Positions 58,477 through 64,000 of a stretch of 64,000 nucleotides of DNA are shown one piece after another (position 1 is the stretch's first letter; each line of letters begins with the position of its first letter). The notes under the pieces were generated by a model that did no database searches, was not told the DNA's origin, and saw only the letters and a list, made by a program, of their open reading frames with translations. Source of the DNA: an uncultured Muribaculaceae bacterium (GTDB taxonomy: Bacteria > Bacteroidota > Bacteroidia > Bacteroidales > Muribaculaceae); NCBI GenBank assembly GCA_947176745.1, contig CAMWRV010000004.1, forward strand, positions 1 through 64,000, given 5' to 3'. The translations under genes and the position numbers were made by a program.

Positions 58477-61400
58477 ATGCGTTACTTTTACATCCTATTG
58501 TTGCTGCCGGCGTTGCTTTCTGTGGCACACGCCGAACGACCGCCTGTAAAATCCGTTGATGCAGGACGACCGTTCAATACTGAAGGCAAGACCCGGCACG
58601 ATGACTCTCCGTCAGTCAGGCTCATGCTTGAGTCACCCGGTGTCGGATTTTCCGAAGGATTGCCGGAAGACGGATTCAGATTGAAAACCGCTCCCGAAAA
58701 GATCGTGAGTGCTTCGGGAACGGACATGCAGGGTTTCCTGAAGGCAAGTTCTTCGGCCGCTTACCCTCCGGGGTGGTATGACGTAAATGTCGGAGGCGAG
58801 GTCACACAATTGTTCGGCAATTCGGCCATGATGGGCTCATGCGGCTATGTGCGCGACGGCAGGATATGCCAGTTCACCACAATCAGCAGTTACGGATACT
58901 ACTGGTTCTATTATTCGGAATACAGTCTGGAGACCGGTGAACAGCTATACGAGACAGAACTTCCCGATTCCGACATGCGCAACTATGTGGTCAACTGTGC
59001 GTATGACGAGAAGTCCGACATGGTCTACATGCAGACATATGCGAAGAATTTCAGCGGCATGGCCTGGTCGACGTTCAATCCGGAAAGTCGAGAGAGAACT
59101 TATCTCAACAACAATCTTTCATGGGATGACAACAGGGTCATAGCCATAGGAGTGAACCCGCGCGACTCCCGCGTATACGGAGTGCGTGGCAACGGAGATT
59201 TCGTAGAGCTCGACAGGATGTCGGGCGAGGCGACGGTTGTAGGTTCTACCGGTTTCTCGCCGGCGGAATACTCACAGTCGATGACATATGCTCCCATGGA
59301 GCATGGTTTCGTATGGGCCGGGATGCTGTCGGACAATACGTCAGGATTCTACCGCATAGATCCTGCCACAGGATCGGCGGAATCTCTTGGCATGATGGGG
59401 GCAGAGAATCAGTTTCTTATGCTGTGGTGTCCCGATTCGGACGCGCCCGATTCCGCACCCGACATGCCCGGTGTGTCAGCCGGATTCGAAGGCCCGTCGC
59501 TTTCAGGCAGTCTGAAAGTGTCGTTCCCAGACTGTTCATTCGGAGGCGCACCGCTCCCTCATGATGTCACGCTTGAGGCGGAGATAGTAATCGACGGCGC
59601 GCAGACAGTCGTGCTTAAGGGAATGCCGGGTTCGGAAGAATCTGCTCAGCTCACACTCACTCAGGGGGAAAGAAACATTACGGCACGCTGTCGCGCCGAA
59701 GGGAGCGGAGAATGGGGACCTCAGAGAAAATCTTCAATATATGTCGGATATGACACTCCGCTTCCTCCGCAGGATGTCAGGATCGAGGGCAACCGTATCA
59801 GCTGGACGAAACCGGCGGGGAGCGTACATGGCGGCTACATGGATGTTTCCGCAATGACCTACAGTGTGAGTCTCAACGATCTTCCGGTAACAGCAGAACC
59901 CGTCACAGACATGTCTGTGAAATTCACGCCACCCTCATCTCTCGGCATATATCATGCGCGGGTTGTGGCTCACTGCGGAGGAATGTCTTCCGAGGCCGGA
60001 GTCAGCAAGGGTGTAAGATATGGAGAATATCTCGGTTTCCCCTTCAGCTTTGTTCCCACAGCGCAGGAATTCGGCCTGTTCACAGTGGTCGACGGCAACC
60101 GCGACGGCAATTCGTGGAAGTATTTCGACGGAAAGGACTGTGTGTACTATAACTCGGGATCGAGCCGTCAGGCCGATGAATGGCTTCTTATGCCGCTCGC
60201 CGATTTCAAAGATACGGAGCATCTGTACCGGTTCACATTCGATGCCAAGTCTCTTCTTCTTTCGCGTCCCGAAGATTTCGAACTTTGTCTTCTGAAAGAT
60301 TCGGAAAATGTGGCTGACGTCTATAAAGTCATCGGGTCGTGGCCGGCCTACGGCAACGATCAATGGACTCAGGAGACCCTGAAATTTAATGTTGCCGAAC
60401 AAGGCAGATATCACATCGGATTCCATTGCACCACCCCCGAGGGATTTCAGCTGATGCTGCGTTCTTTCGCATGCGAGAAGACCTCCGACACCATGAAAGC
60501 CCCCGCGGAATGCAAGGGTGTCACACTTACGGCGGCCGGAGACGGAAAACTGGAAGGCCGGGCTGAATTTTTCGCACCCACGAAGGCTCTTGACGGCACC
60601 ACGCTCGACTCCGGTAAAGAGATAACAGTCTATGCGAGGACCGAAGCGGGCGAGGGTATGGTGAAAGTCATGCCCGGCACAACGGGAGAAGTCGTGTTCC
60701 CCTGTGTGCAGGGCGACAACCGCGTCACCATAGTGACCGCCAACGACGGCGGCGAGGGCATGGAGAAGATCTATCATCTTTTCTCAGGTCAGGAAAAGCC
60801 CGGACAGATTGAAAACCTCAAGACAACAGTGTCGGAAGACAATCTCTCGATGACGATCTCCTGGGACGCTCCTTCGGAAGGAGAGAGCGGAGGTTACATC
60901 AACCCGGAGGAAGTGGGATATTACATCTATACCGTGTCGGGTGACGAGCTGGCATTTCTCGAGGATATCGGCACCAGGCGCACATATACGCTCTCTGTCG
61001 ATCCCGGTCCGCAGGCTCTGACCCAGCTCGCTGTGGGGACATACAATGTGGCAGGAGCGGCATCGTCGGCCTCGTTCCGCGGGACATCAGCCATTCTCGG
61101 TAGTCCGTTGAAAATCCCTGCTGAAGAGACATTCGCATGGGGAATACCGTCACTGCTTCCGAATGTCATCAAGCGCCCAAACGCAAACTACACAGTGCAA
61201 TGGGGGCATGGTGACCCGACAGCCATCGTTTACGACGCCATAACTCCCGATTACGGATGCATGTACGCTCAACCTTCGGTTCCGGGTCATACTCTCGGTC
61301 GTGTCGAGATTCCGCGCGTATCGACTTCGGGCTACAACAATGTCAGCTTCAGGATGAATGCCTATCGGTTCCCACAGGGCGGAATCATCCGGATTCTTGG

Positions 61401-62949
61401 CCGGGCCAACGATTCCGATACTTTTGAGGAGATCGGGGAACTTGACTGTTCAAAAGGAGCCAAAGGCTACGTCGAGACGGTGTTCAAACTGCCTCGGCAG
61501 CTTCAGAACCGTCCGTGGGTGGCTATTGCCATCGAAGCCGAATTCGACTGCGAATCCACAACGGCATATGTCATACTTGACGGGTACTCGCTGCTGGATC
61601 TGCCAGACAACGATCTCGCGCTGACTGCGCTTTCAGGTCCTGACCGTCTGAAGGCCGGAGAATCGGGAGAATATACGGCAGTAGTGGAGAATATAGGAAA
61701 GAATACAATGGCATCATCGGTTCTCTGGGAGGTGACAGGACCTGACGGAGAGACAATATTTACGGACACACGGGTGGTTTCACCGCTCGATCCGGGTGAG
61801 ACAGAGGAATCGGCGTTTCTCTTTACTGCCGACGGACGTATGTCGGGAAGCATGTTCGCAGTGCGTGCCACTGTCGTGTCTGACAAGGACGATACGCCTG
61901 CAAATGATTCACGTCAGGCAAATGTGGCGTTGATATCAGCCGGAGCAGGCAGAATAACAGACTTGCATGCGACTGTCGAACCGGAGGGTGTATGCCTTCT
62001 CTGGTCAGCTCCTCAGATGAAACCATCTGTCAACGAAGATTTCAGCGGCATCGAAGGCGGCTCATGGTCTGCTGAACTCGGTGTCTGGAAGAACATAGAC
62101 CGTGACGGCAAGGAGGTCTGCTCGATACGTGGTGTCGAACTGCCGGACGCCGGTATGCCCAAGGCATGGCAGGTCATCGACGAGTCTCTCCACGCCCTTT
62201 TCAACGCGCACAAGGGAAGCCGTTTCCTTCTGGCAATGACTCCGGCCGATGAATCGGCTGCCAACGACTGGCTTGTATCGCCCGAAGTCGAAGGAGGTTC
62301 GGAGATCGTGCTGGCCGCCGATATACTCGCGTCAGGATTCGAAGAGGAATTCGAGATTCTTGTTTCTGACTCCGATGATGATCCGGCATCATTCATTCTT
62401 CTCGACGCCTTCTCCAAGAGCGAACCGGGGTGGGAGACATATATGGTCAGACTGCCGCACGAGGCACGTCATTTCGCCATAAGATATTGCTCGGTCGACC
62501 AGTTCGGACTCATGCTTGACGACATAGACTATGTGCCGGCCAGTGGCGAGGCTTCAGCCGTGTCAGGCTACAACATCTACAGGGACGGCATATTGCTCGG
62601 CCGCTGCGATAGGGAGGGCTACACAGACGCCAGTCCGCTTGCCGAAGCAACATACAATGTGGTGCCTCTTGTCATGACCGAAGATGGAGAAGCCGAGGCT
62701 GCCGGATCAGATCCGGTCTTCGTTTCGCTTTCAGGAGTGTGGCTGCCGTCGGATTCAGGACGTATATACGCCATGCCCGGATGCATCGTGGCCGAAGGTT
62801 ATGACAACTGTACACTCATAGTAACCGGACTTGACGGAACGACGGTCGGTGAAGTGCGTGCCGGCGGTCATCGCGCGGAAGTCCGTGTGGCTCCCGGAGT
62901 ATATGTCGCGACATGCGGCGACGCACGGATAAAGGTGATTGTCAGATAA
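58477..62949 (+). CDS. Giant secreted adhesin-like protein (third paralogue)
   Basis: 1490 residues from the ATG at 58477, which gives the signal peptide YFYILLLLPALLSVAHA; the frame is open 46 codons upstream. A propeller-like N-domain (about 90-320: YDEKSDMVYMQTYAKNFSGM, NPRDSRVYGVRGNGDFVELDRMSGEATVVG) is followed by fibronectin-III-like repeats and choice-of-anchor J modules, for example EDFSGIEGGSWSAELGVWKNIDRDG to ANDWLVSPEVE, and a CARDB-like segment (LTALSGPDRLKAGESGEYTAVVENIG). The tail VAPGVYVATCGDARIKVIVR resembles a type IX sorting signal. Closest in the window to the 31176 gene in layout. No clear promoter; the next paralogue starts 29 bases downstream in the same direction. Confidence 0.75.
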   Translation: MRYFYILLLLPALLSVAHAERPPVKSVDAGRPFNTEGKTRHDDSPSVRLMLESPGVGFSEGLPEDGFRLKTAPEKIVSASGTDMQGFLKASSSAAYPPGWYDVNVGGEVTQLFGNSAMMGSCGYVRDGRICQFTTISSYGYYWFYYSEYSLETGEQLYETELPDSDMRNYVVNCAYDEKSDMVYMQTYAKNFSGMAWSTFNPESRERTYLNNNLSWDDNRVIAIGVNPRDSRVYGVRGNGDFVELDRMSGEATVVGSTGFSPAEYSQSMTYAPMEHGFVWAGMLSDNTSGFYRIDPATGSAESLGMMGAENQFLMLWCPDSDAPDSAPDMPGVSAGFEGPSLSGSLKVSFPDCSFGGAPLPHDVTLEAEIVIDGAQTVVLKGMPGSEESAQLTLTQGERNITARCRAEGSGEWGPQRKSSIYVGYDTPLPPQDVRIEGNRISWTKPAGSVHGGYMDVSAMTYSVSLNDLPVTAEPVTDMSVKFTPPSSLGIYHARVVAHCGGMSSEAGVSKGVRYGEYLGFPFSFVPTAQEFGLFTVVDGNRDGNSWKYFDGKDCVYYNSGSSRQADEWLLMPLADFKDTEHLYRFTFDAKSLLLSRPEDFELCLLKDSENVADVYKVIGSWPAYGNDQWTQETLKFNVAEQGRYHIGFHCTTPEGFQLMLRSFACEKTSDTMKAPAECKGVTLTAAGDGKLEGRAEFFAPTKALDGTTLDSGKEITVYARTEAGEGMVKVMPGTTGEVVFPCVQGDNRVTIVTANDGGEGMEKIYHLFSGQEKPGQIENLKTTVSEDNLSMTISWDAPSEGESGGYINPEEVGYYIYTVSGDELAFLEDIGTRRTYTLSVDPGPQALTQLAVGTYNVAGAASSASFRGTSAILGSPLKIPAEETFAWGIPSLLPNVIKRPNANYTVQWGHGDPTAIVYDAITPDYGCMYAQPSVPGHTLGRVEIPRVSTSGYNNVSFRMNAYRFPQGGIIRILGRANDSDTFEEIGELDCSKGAKGYVETVFKLPRQLQNRPWVAIAIEAEFDCESTTAYVILDGYSLLDLPDNDLALTALSGPDRLKAGESGEYTAVVENIGKNTMASSVLWEVTGPDGETIFTDTRVVSPLDPGETEESAFLFTADGRMSGSMFAVRATVVSDKDDTPANDSRQANVALISAGAGRITDLHATVEPEGVCLLWSAPQMKPSVNEDFSGIEGGSWSAELGVWKNIDRDGKEVCSIRGVELPDAGMPKAWQVIDESLHALFNAHKGSRFLLAMTPADESAANDWLVSPEVEGGSEIVLAADILASGFEEEFEILVSDSDDDPASFILLDAFSKSEPGWETYMVRLPHEARHFAIRYCSVDQFGLMLDDIDYVPASGEASAVSGYNIYRDGILLGRCDREGYTDASPLAEATYNVVPLVMTEDGEAEAAGSDPVFVSLSGVWLPSDSGRIYAMPGCIVAEGYDNCTLIVTGLDGTTVGEVRAGGHRAEVRVAPGVYVATCGDARIKVIVR

Positions 62950-62978
62950 TGAGGAATATGAACTTAAAAATTGACATC

Positions 62979-64000
62979 ATGAACAAGAAGAATATAATCG
63001 CTTCGACACTGCTGGCTATTCTGGGAGTAGTTCCGGCAGCGGGAGAAAGTGTCACCATGTACTGCAATCTGATCAGCGGTTCCGAGCCGGGCATCTATTC
63101 CCTGCCGTCGGAGGGGGGAGCGCTGACTGCTGTCTATCCTTATTCGGGTCTCAATTCGAAGCAAGGAGGAGTCTTTGCCGACGGGGCTTATTACTCCACC
63201 CTCTATCTTCCCGGATCATATATCACACAGATCTACGCGGTCAAGACGCAGCACAGCGCGGATATGTCGGAATGGTCATATCCTGTGCGCATCAACGAGA
63301 AACTGGCCGTCACCGATGTGCCTTCGGCTTTGGCCTGGAACCGTATGACAGGACGCATCTACGGATCTTTTATGAGCGAAGATCCGGATTGCTGGACGTT
63401 CGGCACATTCAGTACGGACGACGGCAGAGCGTCTGTGATATCCGTTCTTCCGTGTCAGCTTGTCGGACTCGCGGCAGACGATAAAGGCCGTATGTTCGGC
63501 ATCGGCACCGACGGAATGCTGCGATCTGTCTCCGTATCAGGAATCCTGACCGAGATCGGAGCCACGGGGGTGACTCCGTCGCCCAAATACGCTTCGGGCA
63601 TGGCGTTCGACAACGCTTCCGGAGTATTGTACTGGGCGGTGACCGACAAGAGTCTCGACACGAAACTTTACACTGTAGACACTGCAGACGGTCATGCGAC
63701 GCCCGTGTACGCATTCCCTGACAATACGATCATGACTGCTCTCCATATCCCCGACGCGCCCCCTCCGGGAGGCGCGCCCGGTGATGTAGTCGATCTGACG
63801 GTGTCGCCTGAGGGTTTTTCCGACAATGTCAGGATAACTTTCACATTGCCGTCGCGGACAATAAACGGCGAGGAGATGCTCGGAGCCGTGAAGTACAAAT
63901 TGCTGGTCGACGGAACTGTCATTTCCGACAGTCAGGGCGGTCCCGGTGCTTCTGTGTCGCTTGACAGTTCTCTCGGCTCCGGAGGGCATACGGTGGCTCT
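62979..64000 (+). CDS. Giant secreted adhesin-like protein (fourth paralogue), cut by window end
   Basis: The frame is open from the ATG at 62979 to the last base (340 codons visible); an in-frame ATG at 62958 is also possible. Signal peptide MNKKNIIASTLLAILGVVPAAG. The visible part is the same propeller-like N-domain as in the 31176 and 58477 proteins: AWNRMTGRIYGSFMS, DDKGRMFGIGTDGML and NASGVLYWAVTDKSLDTKLYTVDTADGHATPVYAFPDNTIMTALHIP align with matching blocks there. The following PGDVVDLTVSPEGFSDNVRITFTLPS starts a fibronectin-III-like repeat. Probably co-transcribed with the preceding gene. Confidence 0.75.
   Translation, partial: MNKKNIIASTLLAILGVVPAAGESVTMYCNLISGSEPGIYSLPSEGGALTAVYPYSGLNSKQGGVFADGAYYSTLYLPGSYITQIYAVKTQHSADMSEWSYPVRINEKLAVTDVPSALAWNRMTGRIYGSFMSEDPDCWTFGTFSTDDGRASVISVLPCQLVGLAADDKGRMFGIGTDGMLRSVSVSGILTEIGATGVTPSPKYASGMAFDNASGVLYWAVTDKSLDTKLYTVDTADGHATPVYAFPDNTIMTALHIPDAPPPGGAPGDVVDLTVSPEGFSDNVRITFTLPSRTINGEEMLGAVKYKLLVDGTVISDSQGGPGASVSLDSSLGSGGHTVA

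Overview
The window looks like a chromosomal segment of a gut Bacteroidales bacterium, most likely Muribaculaceae or a close relative. The grounds are SusC/SusD pairs, lipoproteins with loose lipoboxes, promoters of the Bacteroidetes type (TTTG, 19-21 bases, TAnnTTTG), ATGA-coupled starts, and secreted proteins ending in type IX-secretion-like sorting tails. Family and genus are inferred from gene content only. Base composition is uneven. The glycan locus and the sigma-factor operon are GC-rich, while the ORF6N/LytS block, the first kilobase and the 5' part of the GH31 gene are clearly AT-richer.

Layout. 1-3720: small secreted and outer-membrane proteins of unknown role, plus a REP-associated tyrosine transposase (RAYT) in a cluster of its own REP palindromes. 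3977-9780: a beta-barrel/TonB-receptor-like protein followed by an ECF sigma factor, a likely anti-sigma protein, a secreted protein, a low-molecular-weight tyrosine phosphatase and a head-GIN (DUF2807) lipoprotein, probably one stress or envelope operon. 9901-16833: a TonB C-terminal-like protein, a MazG-like pyrophosphohydrolase coupled to an unknown protein, a TPR protein coupled to a plugless barrel, and an aminotransferase. 16961-20506: a large GH31 enzyme with two starch-binding modules, followed by tRNA-Ser(GCU) and a second palindrome family.

21228-35567: a membrane TPR/LuxR-type regulator divergent from a 1342-residue adhesin-like protein, a PepSY-like protein, an ORF6N protein, then a LytS/LytTR two-component system directly upstream of a second giant adhesin-like protein. 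35649-36688: a PerR-like regulator and rubrerythrin (peroxide defence). 36873-42453: two secreted proteins, a Crp/Fnr regulator and a CotH-kinase-family secreted protein.

42814-58025: a complete polysaccharide utilisation locus: DUF6377-type membrane regulator, SusC, SusD, a two-module surface glycan-binding lipoprotein, BACON-GH16, GH5 and two GH3 enzymes. The enzyme set points to a beta-glucan (laminarin-type beta-1,3- or mixed-linkage beta-1,3/1,4-glucan). Polymer would be bound and cut at the surface by the binding lipoproteins and GH16/GH5, imported by SusC/D, and finished to glucose by the GH3 enzymes. 58477-64000: two more giant adhesin-like paralogues in tandem, the last cut by the window end.

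The most unusual signals are a RAYT gene with two in-frame copies of its own REP palindrome inside its coding sequence, an ORF6N gene carrying a related palindrome both inside and at its 3' end, a sharp composition step inside the GH31 gene, and a family of at least four giant adhesin-like proteins near dedicated sensory regulators.
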